Positions 45,367-57,069 of a DNA stretch of 64,000 nt are shown here, in pieces (within the stretch, counting starts at the first letter, position 1; each line of letters opens with the position of its first letter). Below the pieces are notes generated by a model, which saw only the letters and a program-made list of their open reading frames with translations, was not told where the DNA came from and made no database searches. The position numbers and the translations under genes were made by a program. Source of the DNA: Roridomyces roridus (taxonomy: Eukaryota; Basidiomycota; Agaricomycetes; Agaricales; Mycenaceae); contig JARKIF010000007.1 in NCBI GenBank assembly GCA_029378245.1, positions 2,170,001 through 2,234,000 of the forward strand. Reading direction: 5' to 3'.

Positions 45367-46986
45367 ATGTCGTCCCTCACAGATTCGCCATTTGCCCAGC
45401 ATCTCAACACTAACTACGCCCCGAGCGAGCATGAAATGAAATGGATACAATCTCACCTTGTTCCAGTCAGCGAAGAGATTGCACGTCTCGACGCACTGAT
45501 TCAAGACCTGGCAGCGCAGCGACAGAAGGCACAGGACTACATCGACGCGCATAAAGCACTCCTCTCCCCCGTGCGTCGTCTTCCCCAGGACGTCATGCAA
45601 GAAATCTTCCTTGCGTGTCTCCCTGCACAGCACAACGCCGTGTTCAGCGGCCGCGAGGCTCCACAGATTCTGACGGCCATCTGCCGCGGCTGGCGCAATC
45701 TTGCCCTGTCGACTGCAGCACTCTGGGCTTCGCTGCATCTCCCGCTCGAGTTCATCTTTGACACGGGGGAGGCACCGGAGTATGTCAAGGAGTGGATTGA
45801 CCGCTCTGGCAAAGTCCCGCTTTCGCTCTCGATTGTGGGTGCCCGCAATTGGGAACAGTGGGAGGAGGACTATACCGACCCTGTCGACGAGCTCATGGAC
45901 ACGTTGACTGGGTGCGCCGACCGATGGCAAAGTCTTAACCTTTCTTTCCTCATGGACGAAGGGCTCGGGCGTCTCGGCGGTGTGGACACCCCGCGTCTCA
46001 CGGACCTCAAGATGAAACTCGTGTCGGGCGAGATGGCCGACCTCAAGTTCCTCACCGCGCCCAGTCTGCGGTCTGTCACGCTCAGTATTATGCGCGACTT
46101 TGACCGCTGGGTGCCAGAGCTGCCGTTCCACTGGGAGAACCTCACTTTCCTCAAATTCGACAGCGCCCATACGTATCAGCTCCAGGGTCTCTCCCCGGCC
46201 GTCTGCTTGTCGATCCTGTCCCGTACTCCGGGTTCGGTGCACTTTGAGACGGATCTCACCTCTTTCTCTCAGGACCAAGCGCCAGACACGCCCTCTCCCA
46301 GCATCGTCCTTCCTGCGCTGCGAGCATTCATTCTGTGCCGATGCAGCTCCTCCGTCGGGCCTAACACACTCGCATATCTGGTCCAAACACTCGACATGCC
46401 CGAGCTCCGAGTCCTGCAATTGTCACGCACTGGACTTTATCTACGACATAGCGCTTTCCTGGGCGACCTTGCCGTGCATTCGCCGTTGATGGAGGAGCTC
46501 AGGGTGGATCTCGCAGGTCTAACCCATGCGAGCCTCACTGAGACTCTATCTGGGCTTTCGCACCTCAAGAGATTGGTCGTTCTGGACCAAGATAGACCCG
46601 ACACACACGGGGCGGCGACTGCTACGCTCCTCGACTTCCTCGCACCCGAGACAGGCACGGCCACAAATATGAATAGCTCCACGCCTTGCCCAGCTCTAAC
46701 GGAATTATCGATCCGCGAGTGCCGCGACCTACCCGGGTGGGACGCCGACGTGCTCGCTTTTGCTCGACGCCGGCTTGATACGCCGGGTGTTGTTGCGCCA
46801 ATCGGCAAATTGGAAGTGGAGTGGAAGTATTTTATGCCGCCGTTGCAGGACGAGGTGTTGGCGCCGTTTTTAGCGCGTGGGTTGAGGATTGAGACGACGA
46901 CGGGTGCGTCGCCGGCATTGGCGAGCGCGGGGATGGGGCAGGAGGTTGCGACGCCTTGGACTGGCTTGGATGAGCTGGTGAAGTGA
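45367..46986 (+). CDS. F-box protein, single exon
   Basis: One uninterrupted ORF of 539 codons from ATG at 45367. An N-terminal coiled coil (EEIARLDALIQDLAAQRQKAQ) is followed by the F-box (SPVRRLPQDVMQEIFLACL, TAICRGWRNLALSTAALWASL), then an LRR-like region of about 400 residues. This exact layout (coiled coil, ALLSPVRRLP, F-box, 'W..L.L') is one of the most numerous protein families in Agaricomycetes. The likely role is a substrate receptor of SCF ubiquitin ligases; the substrate is unknown. The lack of introns contrasts with its neighbours. Confidence 0.9.
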   Translation: MSSLTDSPFAQHLNTNYAPSEHEMKWIQSHLVPVSEEIARLDALIQDLAAQRQKAQDYIDAHKALLSPVRRLPQDVMQEIFLACLPAQHNAVFSGREAPQILTAICRGWRNLALSTAALWASLHLPLEFIFDTGEAPEYVKEWIDRSGKVPLSLSIVGARNWEQWEEDYTDPVDELMDTLTGCADRWQSLNLSFLMDEGLGRLGGVDTPRLTDLKMKLVSGEMADLKFLTAPSLRSVTLSIMRDFDRWVPELPFHWENLTFLKFDSAHTYQLQGLSPAVCLSILSRTPGSVHFETDLTSFSQDQAPDTPSPSIVLPALRAFILCRCSSSVGPNTLAYLVQTLDMPELRVLQLSRTGLYLRHSAFLGDLAVHSPLMEELRVDLAGLTHASLTETLSGLSHLKRLVVLDQDRPDTHGAATATLLDFLAPETGTATNMNSSTPCPALTELSIRECRDLPGWDADVLAFARRRLDTPGVVAPIGKLEVEWKYFMPPLQDEVLAPFLARGLRIETTTGASPALASAGMGQEVATPWTGLDELVK

Positions 46987-47435
46987 TCATGAGAGGTTGG
47001 TGGGTTTGCTGATCTGTTGGTTTCGGTGGGTGTTGCTGAATTGGTTAGGTGTCGTCTCATTGAGTATCTATTTAGGAACATTCAAGAACTCGGTGCCTTA
47101 TGCTATCCCATCAACTGAGGGCGCAACGGAATAGATTGTGGCGGGCAGTTTTGTTTAGATGCGGCACCCCCAAGTCCACCATCACACGCCCACTGATTCG
47201 AACCAGAAATATGCAGATTCATAGGTTCCGCGACGGTCAACTCAGAGCATCCATTTCGCTCTGTTTCATTCTTTGTTTCAACTTTCGAGACCCGACGTCG
47301 AGACCAGTGAGATCCGTTCCGTCCCGTTGATTTATACAGACACCTTCCAAACTTGTAATTCTGCCTATCGTGTACATGGAATGTAAAGTAGACAATCAGA
47401 GCGCTGTGCTTCCGCGGCTTATGAATCAACATCCC
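46987..47435. other. Intergenic between convergent genes
   Basis: This 449-bp spacer separates the F-box gene from the minus-strand P450. No repeat or gene is supported. Confidence 0.45.
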
Positions 47436-49639
47436 TCAGAGAATACGTGCAACCTGGAGTCGGACACCTTTCTCTCCACTCGGCAGAGTCGGTTGTAGGA
47501 GGTTGGCGCCGCAAATACGTGCTATGTTGTCCCCTTCCGGAAGCTTGAACGAAAACTTTCCGACCAGTTCGCAGAGGATCACTTGCATCTCCAGGACGCT
47601 TTCGATGGCAAAAAGGATCAGTATTTCTGAACAGTTGCGTGAAGGCTTGAGCTCACGCGAGCCGCCAGCTGTGATCGTGGTCAGTGATTTATTCGAATAC
47701 CACTTGCCAGAAGTGCTCACCCCAGACAAACGTGAGGTCCCCCAAAAAATGCCATGCTTCGAAAGATTCAGAATACAGCTCCAATTCTAAAAGAGGCTCA
47801 CAGGTTTCCATAAGGCCCAACTGCATCTCTTTGATAGGTCGTTCCATGTATCCAGCGGTAAGGGTTGAATTCGCCTGCATCGGCGCCCCATAGGGACTCC
47901 ATCCTACAGGATCGTATGTCAGCGAAAAACTGCGAACAGTGGGGAGGACAACCTCTGGTACGCAGCAATCGCCAACTTGACAATTTGACCTTTGCGAACG
48001 GGAATTTCCGAGAGGTGGTCTCCGGTGGACGTGGTGATACTGTCCGTCAAAGGAATCACGGGGTCCGCGATTGCGATGCGTTCTTCGCTTGGTAATACAG
48101 GGTAAAGCCTGAGTACTTCCTACAAAACAGTTTGATTTCAACCAAACCAAGTACCAACACCAAATGAGCTTACCTTGATGAACGCATTCAGAAGGGGCAT
48201 ATTATTGTAAACTGCCTCGGTTTTTTCACCGCTGGAATGAATTTCACGTCGGAGACTGTCTTGAAATTCAGGGTTGCGTGCGAGTGCGAGTAGGCCGAAT
48301 GCCATGGTAGTTGCTGAAGTTTCCTGCCCCGCAATGATAAAGAGGGATGTATTGTCTGCCAGTTCTTCTTCGGTCAATTTAGGATCCGATTTTTCGGGAT
48401 TGACTGAGAGAGTTGCGGTTAGCGTACGACTTTCACCACAGAAGAATGGCCGCACGGATCTGGCTGAACATATCCTCCTCGAGTTCGAGGCCCTGCTGTG
48501 CCGCCGACAACTTACCCTGCACAATTCTGCGGCCAACTTGCTTCGCTAAAAATTTGCCTCTGCGAAGCTCAGTGAGAACTGCGGTGGGGAGAAGTGCCAT
48601 CGCGTCCCAGACCCATTGAGGCAAATGTTTTCCGAGGCCCGCTAACACAATGATTCTCTTGTCCACATGAGTTGCCATTCCGCTGGGTGAAAACACGTCT
48701 TCAATTCTCCTTCGCGGAAGTCGTTGGGAAGTTGACTTACGCCGAGCGCGTGGATATTTGCACGAATTCATCTCCCAATTCCTCTGGTGTGCATCCGAAA
48801 GCGGCTGTCAAGAATGTAAGATGAGAAAATTCAGAAGGAAGCAAAATGCTCACCTTGACTTATTATACCGAGACTTGCCGTAGAAAGCATCGGAGAAATA
48901 TTTATCGACGGCAAAGACACGTCCAGGTCCAGTGCTTGTGTTATCTGCCGGTTGTTTCAATTGGCGAGTTTTCTCGGTGGATATACCCACCTCTTCTGCC
49001 GCCTTGTTCATCGCAGGAATATAGTGACGGATCCCTGCGGCAGAGAAGCCCGGATTGAGCGCAGCACGCAGCCGCCGATGATACTCCCCTGCATTCAAAC
49101 CATCAATTTCTGCCAGAGCTGACGGGAACGCACATGCCTCGAACATTTATAAGGCTCGTTCCTTCAAACATGAGCTTCGAGAAATTGGCGGTCACGGGCG
49201 AATGGTCGAAATTGCTGCTGTTGACGATCGAGTTTAAAGCCACTGGGTCGGATATCACCAGTTCGTCTGCCTGAGCAAATAATTGTCAGTTCCGTTCTTC
49301 TGACACAACAACTTGATAGGTTCGCACCCCGAAACAGCCTTTCAGACGATACACGGGGCCGTATTTCCGCTGCCAGTCGAATTCGTGGTCGCCATACTGC
49401 TCCGAGAGCATCAACTCCAGCATGTTGCCTGAACTCCAGATGTTAGCATGTTAAAGGAGATGGAAATGAATTGAAAGTCGACCGAAGATCCAAGAGGGAG
49501 AGGGCGGTCCAGCGATATGACGGATGCTCATGCTCCTCCCGTGGGCACGGGCCAGGGCACGAAACAGAGAAAATGCACCGAGGGCTGTGATGATAACAGC
49601 AGCGCTCTTGAACAAGCCATAGTCGAGGACGCGGTCCAT
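47436..49639 (-). CDS. Cytochrome P450 (intact paralogue 2)
   Basis: The ATG is at 49639; the intron-exon layout is the same as in the paralogue at 37828. The N-terminal anchor (SAAVIITALGAFSLFRALA) precedes the hinge IAGPPSPSWIFG. Exons carry HRRLRAALNPGFSAAGI, ITQALDLDV, EELGDEFVQI and LPQWVWDAMALLP. The I-helix is FIIAGQETSATT and the K-helix ExxR is split by an intron after LNAFIK (then EVLRLYP). The heme loop reads FFGGPHVCLG: the ligand Cys is present, but the usual Arg is His, as in CYP51 enzymes. The 12-nt microexon (encoding WRL) is also conserved. The last exon runs about 25 residues past the paralogue's end. It is probably functional. Confidence 0.85.
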
Positions 49640-50729
49640 GGGTGAGAGGCAGAGAGAGCGGAGATTAGAACTTGTTCGCAGGAGGTCGAGTTATGTTTGA
49701 AGGAATTCCCTCGCGAAGCAGTACTGAGAAATAAGTAGTGGAGCCGCTGCATCACCTCGTGGAGAGGGAGACAGTGTGTGTATGTTGCAACTTGTGACAT
49801 GTCGGTGGATGAATCAACCATATTGTTGCCTGGAATTCCATTGTGAGCTCAAACGAAGCACCAGGACAAATCCAGAAATGCGTACCATGGTGGAATTCCA
49901 GCGGATGAACGATTTTGCAGGACGGTGTGAGCCGGGTCCTTTCAAACTACTCCTTCTCACTCTGATCATTGCGCCCGACAAAGCAAAGAACGGAGGCCCG
50001 TCAGTCTCCTCTCCTCTCCCGCCCCAATCCCAATCCCAATCTCGGGTCCGAAATACCTCTCAACAAGGGGAAAGCCCGCTTTGGAAGAGCTAGCTTCAAA
50101 CAGACCCATGTGGCCTCCAAGCCAATCGGTAAGCAAGTTACAACCGCGAGGTAAAATTAACAAAGGCACCCATGCCCACCCATGCCCACCCACCCACCGG
50201 CGATATACCGGGTGATTCTTCGACGTCCCGATTAGGACTTCCCTTTCTTTCTCTGCTTTCTTTCACGTCGTCGTTGGTTGGCCGTAGGTTAATTTTTTCT
50301 TCTTCTGAGAATGGAAGCGTCCGCGTCCCCGGCTCGAAGACGTCGTGTGAAGTATGACGAGACTCATGACAGAGTGCACGCACTGGAATGGACGCTAAAA
50401 CCGATATTCCGGACGGACCGAACAGCGAAACGAAAATACATTCTCAGTCTAAGTTATGTACACGAAGCAGTGATTGATGATGATAATAAATACACGGAGG
50501 TGGTGGGTGGGATAGCGTAGCGTACATTTGGATGGATATGAATTTGGTCTTGGGTGTAAAAACAACAACAGATTGCGGATAAAATGGAATGGAAAGATAC
50601 GGAGGCGATTAGTGAGTGAATGAGGGGTGTCCATCGTGTTTTGATCAAAGAGAGGGAGGGACTAGGATATGTATATACCATGAGCGAAAGAAAGAAAGAA
50701 AGAAAGACAAGAGAGAAAGGAAGGGGTTT
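49640..50729. other. Intergenic, no supported gene
   Basis: This holds the 5' flank of the P450 and the 3' flank of the HMG gene. A GAAA microsatellite lies near 50684-50706. Only short ORFs occur. Confidence 0.45.
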
Positions 50730-53343
50730 TCAGCGCCACGCCGCATTGGGATCACTCATATCCACATCCCCGCGCAGGGGCCAAGGTGAGCCTGTCTTCC
50801 CCGACCCCGACCCCGAAGCGACTCCCTGCACCGAGTTTTCCCATCCGGGAGGTCTATACCATCCCGATCCCAAAGCCGAGGACGAAGAGGAAGAGGACTC
50901 AGAAGCCATAGTGGGGATTTGCATCATCTGGGACACCGAGGGTACCCCATGCCCAGAAACTTCACCCGCCCATCCAGAGAGCGTCGAGAACCTCGAGATA
51001 GATGGCGGCGCCGGTGGGTAGAGGAACTCTGCACCCTCATCATGCTCACGATCCGACTGGGGTGAGATGGGCATGGGCGAAGAAGCGTGCCCAAGGAAGG
51101 GAGACGCGAGCGGGGGAGAGGGCGAAGGCACGAAGGCATTCTGTAGTGAAGAGTCAGCATTGAATGCAAATGACGGGGACATGACACCCACAGCGAAAGA
51201 ACTGACACCAGAGTCCCCCCATCCATCGTCTGCCGCATCGACCACTGCCCCGGCCTCTGCAGCGCTACTGCTACTGCTACTCCCACGAGCGCCGTCCCAC
51301 CACATCCGTGCCCGTGCTTGACCACCGTAGAGCGGGGCTGGGCCAGGTCCAAGACGCGTCTCAGCATCAGGTAGTGTATACGGTGGTGGGTACGTATACG
51401 GGCTTCGCTCTGGGCGACGCGCAGGCGGGTGCTGATACCCACCACCAGCGACAACGGGAAAGGATATCGTATCACGCCGCACGTGCCCATGCCCATGGGT
51501 CGGTGGAGGCGGCGGCACATACTCCTGGGTTTGGGCAAAGTACGGCGGTGTCGGTGGGTAAGCTGGCACCGCCGCTGCAGGGGACAAGACGGGCGAAGGG
51601 AGAGCCACACGGTCTCCACACGGGGCACTGAGGGAGCGCTTGTACATGGTCGTTAGCGGCGGCAGCATCAGAGTCGCCGAAGTACTGGCAGAGGCTGGAG
51701 TGTGTACAGGTGACGCAGAGAGTGACGCCGTAAACGGAGATTGCGGCGGATGAGGAGGAGCTTGCTGGATGAACGGCGAAGAAGGCGCGTATGGCGAAGG
51801 CGGCGGGTGTGGTGCGTATGGTGACGCGGGTGGGCCAAAGGGGGAGTACGGCGACTCGGGTGGAAAGAGTGGTGAGACTGGAGGTGCTGTCGACGACGAC
51901 GTGGACGCTTCTGGCTGCTGCTCGACGTCGGACGATTCGCCTCGATGACGCCGTCTCTGGCCATATCCACCCGCACCACGAATACGGCCACGCCCCCTCC
52001 CTCGACCCTCCCACTCTTCGACGGCAGCCTCGAGTGCGCGCCCCGTCTTGCCTTCGACGAGCAAGTCACTGATTTTCTCACACCGCTCATCCGCCTCGCG
52101 TTTCTCCCGTTCCTCCTTCTCGCGCTCCTCCCTCTCCCTCTCCTGGGCTTCCTCATCATCATCCCTAGCACGTTCCTTGCCCTTCTTGGTCCCCTTGCGT
52201 GGAGAAGCCTTGGCTTTCCCCTTGCCCTTCACAGCCGGCCTCCCCCGCTGAGCATCCCCATGCTGCCCTTCATCACCTGCATCCTCTCCATCCCCACCGT
52301 TGTCCCGATCCTGGATGATGTCCTTATCGGGTGGATCGTCGTCATCGTCCCCGCCGTCTTTGATCCGCCCTTTACGCCGTCCTTTCGGTTTCGCACTCGT
52401 GAATGGGTTCTAGAAAGATGCGTCAGTGGAATGGACAGATGGAAGAGAGAGTCGCTCGGTGGGAGAAGCGGGGCCCCGGCTGGCACGATGAAGGCCGTAT
52501 GTAGTAAGGGTAAAGACGCACCTTGCCGTTCCCCGGCCTGAACCTCCAGTCGGGGTATCGCCGTCTATGCTCAGCCTGAGCAGCCCGTGCCTTGTCTTCC
52601 CAGCGCGCACGCTCCTCGGGCGGAAGGGCATGCCAGTATTTACCTGCGACAAAAGGTAGTTTCAGGATATGACGACGAGCAAGGACAAAGAACACGTGGC
52701 AGCACGGGGGCGCGTAGAGTATCCGACTCCATATCGCGCGAAAAGATTTGTGGCATAACCACGCGCTACACGCATCCGGCATGGCCCGAAGGCACCGAAG
52801 AATGGAAGGGAAGGAAGGACAGTCACCGATAATCTTGCTGAGCGTGCTATGATTTCCCTCGACGCGCCCGGTGACGCTCTGGCTACGGATGAAGCTCGAG
52901 CGGAAGAGGATGAACGCGTTCGGAGGGCGGGGAATGTATGACGGGGCTGCACGTCGGGCTGCCCGTCCTCCTTTTCGTCCTCGCGTGGCCACCGGAGCTT
53001 CACTGTCCATATCAGGCTCGTCGGCCGCGTCGGGGGGCGGGTTCACCAGTGTGGGCGCAAAAGCAGGCGGGGGGAACTTGACGTCGCCAAAGTCGATGCT
53101 GGACATCATAGACTCTTGTGCTTGCATGTGGGTTAACGTCTGCCAGTCTCCTGTGGGCGCAGGCGCGTCTACGAGTGGGGGCATGTCGTCGTCTTGCGAG
53201 TGAGTCAATTAAGAAGGCGAGGAAAAAGTATAAGCGAGAGGGCACGCACCGTCCGCCGCGTGCTCGTGCTCATCGTTATCCTCCTCGTCGTCCTCGTCGC
53301 CGAGGAATTTGTACAGGATTGTGTGTTCCCGGATCGGGGGCAT
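50730..53343 (-). CDS. HMG-box (MATA/SOX-type) transcription factor
   Basis: The ATG is at 53343, with four exons. Exon 1 is acidic (FLGDEDDEEDNDEHEHAADD). Exons 2-3 encode a sequence-specific HMG box: PSYIPRPPNAFILFRSSFIR, then HSTLSKIIGKYWHALPPEER, then DKARAAQAEHRRRYPDWRFRP, split by an intron of about 180 nt. A Lys/Arg/Glu coiled-coil region (QEREREEREKEEREKREADE) follows, then a 400-residue Pro/Ser/Gly-rich tail with PYSPFGPPASPYAPHPPPSP repeats. The single sequence-specific box is typical of fungal regulators of mating, fruiting or stress (Ste11/Prf1/Rox1 type). The target genes are unknown. The large antisense ORFs in this interval are shadows of the GC-rich tail. Confidence 0.88.
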
Positions 53344-54646
53344 CGCGTCCGTAGTACGCGCAGTGAGGTTGTCCACTTGTTCGAGGACAATGCAGAGAGC
53401 AAAGGGCCTAAAAGAGAGTACGTGTGTCGGCGAGGCGGTATGCGAGGGACGTGCACTTTGCTTGCGCGCCGGGCACTATAGGCTTAGCACACGCGATCGA
53501 GGGCCAGCTATTGTGTTCCGACAGTTTGGCTCACCTTGTCACAGCCTGTCACTTCTAATTCCGCTAAGACTCCGCTGTTGTCCCACGCTTCGTATGATGC
53601 AAGCAAGCGGAAGAAAGCACCTACGTGCAGTGTATCAGAGATTCTCGAAGACTCATTCATGGGTCCCCGCGAGAGAAGAGTCCAGACTCAATTTGAATGG
53701 CTGGCTAAGAAAAACAAAGATGAGCTAGAACCCGCGCATAATTAATTTTCCAGTGGCCTGGGAGGCACCGCCGGCATAACGACGGCCTGACGGAATTGCG
53801 GAGGTAACAGACGGCTGGCGCGGTAGCGTCCCCAGATTTGAGCCCGTGCCGGGAGAGCATGCGGAATATTCACAAGATAAGAGGCCTCGAGGCAAGCGGT
53901 AGACATCAGCGATGCTACACCCGTCGGTGCTCTCAACAAGTGGCTGAGCCGCGGCGGAGTGCTTTACCTCGAAAGCGTAAGCACGGCGGCTGTTACCACA
54001 AATTCCACCGTACCACCGCACGGAGAGGTTGCAGGGGAAATTATAAGCAGCGAGCGAGCGTCGGGGATCATGGCCAGTGGAATATCAGCGCCCAATCGAA
54101 CAAATGCCTGAAATTAAAAGCACATGAAGATGTGTGGAGGCCAGGAGATTACCAGGCTAGCCGAATCGAATCAGAGGCGCGCACTGCGCCTCACCGATAC
54201 GTACTTCTGTCGACCCCGGTGCGGATCTCCTTGCAAGCGCATATTTTTCACGAACGAAACGACGTCCTTCGATGACTATCACTCTCCGGGGACCCAATCC
54301 CCGTCTTCATCTTCATCTCCGTACCTCAAAGGATGACGGCACAAAGTCGAAGAAGCACTGGCCTCAGTGGGCAAACCTTTCCCGAAATGGATGTTCCTTT
54401 CAACTTTCAAGACCTGTCAAATGATAAATCACATCTACTTGGATGTTTCGATGAGAGTTGTTCGAGGTGAAACCAAACTGAGTCATCCATGGAGATTCCA
54501 CCGATCGCGGGGTATTGAGTCCGAGCTTGTCCTCACGGCTCCTCACGGTCGTCGTTTGAGATGATGAATGTGGAAAGCAGAGGAGTGATGTGATGTGATG
54601 GCCGAAATATAGTGATGGGATGTGCCTCCCCGCCATTGAATATATA
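53344..54646. other. Intergenic, no supported gene
   Basis: This lies upstream of the HMG gene and outside the composite transposon. Short open stretches (plus 53536-53745; minus 54021-53725) look weakly coding but have no family or splice evidence. Confidence 0.4.
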
Positions 54647-54720
54647 CACAGGGGGCAAAGGGCCTGGCCTTCCATGCAATGCATGTGGCATGCATGCGGC
54701 ATGCATTCGCCATGCATTCG

Positions 54721-55359
54721 TAGGGATGCACACCGCCCGTCTACGGGTGACGGCCGTCAAATTGACGGCACGAGACGGGTACGGGCCGTCAAATCAACGG
54801 CCGTCTTTTGACATCCGACCGGGCTCGACGGGTACGGGACGGCAAAAATGACGGGTACGGCCGTCGAAAGACGGGTCTCTTGTCAACCTCATCAAACCAC
54901 GGGCATTTTAATTCTATAGAAGAGGGATCCACCACAGATGTGTTGTAAATGCCATTCCCTTTGATTCTGCTGAGCCAACAGCTATTCCACAGTCATTGAC
55001 ACTGGTTTGATGTGAATTTGATGTCAGAGATTCCATCAATCAGGCTTCAATCAGCAGATAAAGCAGCGATAGAAGCCCCGGATCTGAAATAGGCGGGCAT
55101 TTGGCGGGCATCATGAGTTACACGAGTCTCCCGATGACTGGCCCATCAAGTGCCCGCCCAAATTCCATCTGATCCCACCCACACGGACGCCAACCCGTAG
55201 ACGGCCCGTCAATCTGCGAGATTGACGGGACGGACGGCAATGTTGCCGTCCCGTACCCGTCCCGTATATTTCTTCGATCAAGAGCCCGACGGGTACGGGT
55301 ACGTACCCGTGTACGGACGGCCGTCAAACGGTTTGTGACGGGTACGGTGTGCATTCCTA
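54721..55359. mobile_element. hAT-like MITE nested in the satellite-bearing transposon
   Basis: It begins TAGGGATGCACACCG and ends with the inverted match CGGTGTGCATTCCTA. It is 639 bp and flanked by TGCATTCG on both sides (54713-54720 and 55360-55367), an 8-bp duplication. The host is itself a repeat containing that octamer, so the duplication is not fully independent evidence. Both arms are filled with GACGGGTACGGG and GACGGCCGTC motifs. No transposase is seen. Confidence 0.75.
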
Positions 55360-55530
55360 TGCATTCGCCATGCATTCGCCATGCATTCGCCATGCATTCG
55401 CCATGCATTCGCCATGCATTCGCCATGCATTCGCCATGCATTCGCCATGCATTCGCCATGCATTCGCCATGCATTCGCCATGCATTCGCCATGCATTCGC
55501 CATGCATTCGCCATGCATTCGCCATACATT
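55350..55530. repeat. 11-bp satellite ATGCATTCGCC, about 15 units
   Basis: Near-perfect head-to-tail units of ATGCATTCGCC run from about 55349 to 55525. Each unit contains the palindrome ATGCAT. It is the expanded part of the left inverted repeat of the surrounding transposon. Confidence 0.95.
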
Positions 55531-56064
55531 CACCCGTTTTCTTTGTTCTCTTTGTTAGACTGTCCCATCACAATCAAATCACAATTGTATGTCCGGCTTT
55601 CCGGCTCATGAATCACGTGATGACCACGCGACTCCACGGTCTCCTTGGCTTGACCAGCCTGTCTTGCTGCGGTTTGCAGACTTTTACATCCATTTTCTAG
55701 CATTTAGGCCCTGAGATGTTCAAGCATGGTGCCGGCTGCTGGCCCAGCCCAGAATCTTCACTATTGGCCCTATGAACACCATAAACTTGCAGAATCATGG
55801 AAAAGGTTCTCGCCATCATACATGCAAGTCACACAGAGTCACACAGGAGAACAACAGGAGAAGGCTGGAAAGTCGCGTACATATCACGGTTGTGTCATTC
55901 TCACGTGATCGAGAAGAAAGAAAGACGTGGATGGGAAAGGCTCACAAAGAGAACAAAGAAATTGGTGAATGCATGGTGAATGCATGGTGAATGCATGGCG
56001 AATGCATGCCGCATGCATGCCACATGCATTGAATGGAAGGCCAGGCCCTTTGCCCCCTGTGATA

Positions 56065-57069
56065 GCAGCGGTGATGAAATCCCCTTCTTACATAGAGCAC
56101 GCTAGAACTGTGGATCCGCGGGAGAAGAAAGTAAACCCAATATTCTTGGAATCGGAAGTCAACAGCTTTCAGGAACGCAACCAGGAACATGTTACACATG
56201 GTGAGAATATTCTACTCGGATTCTCATCGGAATCGATGAATATAGGTTATTCATGGGAGGTGAGGGCTCCCTCTGAGTCCGAGAGGAGTTTTCCGGAACG
56301 AGACCAAGAGGAATAGGAACAGACTTTGAATGAAGTGATGCAAGTTGAAGCCATCCTCGGACGCATTGTCTTCGGTATCCGCTCCGTTAATATTATGCAG
56401 ACGCTTCGGAGAGACGTATGGTTGAACTGCCATTCATTATTTCAATCCGCAGTCTTTAGACCAACTTCAATGGGGACCAATGCTCTAGATTTCCCCAATG
56501 TAAGTCAGTACATACTCATCGTGTCCCGACTCAAAGCGTGAATCGCCATGGCGCAATTTAAACCACGATTCTACGGTCAACGGTTCGAATCCGGCCGTAG
56601 ATGTGTCCGGAACTTTAACGTCTTTTTTCTACATAGTCCGGCTGTATCAAATCTCGAGTTATCTCGGCCTAAATGGTAGTAATAATAATTGTCGGAAAAT
56701 CCACGGTTGATTACATAGCCTTGTATGTGTTTACAATCTGTTACAATCCCATGACTAGGATAAGGCCGCGGGCGGCAAATGCCGAACCTTCATCTCCAAA
56801 ACATATGCATTTATACATTGGTACATTGGTAAGGCAGCAAATAATCGGTTGGAAATGGAAGGTCAATGGGCGAGCGACTACGACGGCGTATAATCAATGG
56901 CAGAAAGGACGGCCCATGTAGCAGGAGGAAGGAGAAAGAGCATATTCAACCGCTGGATTTGATACACCAAGAAGAATAAATACAATAGAAGGAGAAAGAA
57001 ATAAACAGTTTCGCTGTATGTATTGCCCGTGAAGTTACACCTTGGAGTCGTGTCTCTCTATACCATAGG
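56065..57069. other. Intergenic, no supported gene
   Basis: This lies between the composite transposon and the BTB gene. Near 56571-56605 there is a hairpin resembling a lone T-arm, which is not a tRNA. No gene is supported. Confidence 0.45.

Larger units (their letters stand above)
54647..56061. mobile_element. TIR transposon whose inverted repeats contain an 11-bp satellite
   Basis: The left end CACAGGGGGCAAAGGGCCTG (54647) is matched in inverted orientation at the right end (56061). Inside each end lie a GCATGTGGCATGCATGCGG block, then copies of ATGCATTCGCC or ATGCATTCACC, then TTTCTTTGTTCTCTTTG. The left arm has about 17 satellite units, the right arm about 4. A 3-bp ATA flanks both sides (54644-54646 and 56062-56064). 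The left arm is split by a hAT-like MITE (54721-55359). The inner 400 bp hold no transposase, so it is non-autonomous. A 3-bp duplication plus subterminal repeats suits a CACTA-like element, but the CACAG end is only a weak match. Confidence 0.75.

Noticed and set aside
45355..46419. 354-codon minus-strand ORF opposite the F-box gene
   Set aside because: Antisense to a clearly coding single-exon gene; composition is Arg/Glu-rich as expected of a shadow frame.
17058..49639. P450 genes as part of one secondary-metabolite cluster
   Set aside because: They are spread over 30 kb between NLR, F-box and ARH genes, with no synthase, transporter or tailoring genes.
51067..52541. Several plus-strand ORFs opposite the HMG gene
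   Set aside because: They mirror the GC-rich, proline-rich HMG tail and have no independent domain.
55350..55530. CRISPR-like regular repeats
   Set aside because: The units are contiguous 11-mers without spacers and lie in a eukaryotic transposon.
56571..56605. tRNA gene with B-box GGTTCGAATCC
   Set aside because: The stem TCTACGG/CCGTAGA is only 35 nt apart, so there is no room for D and anticodon arms.
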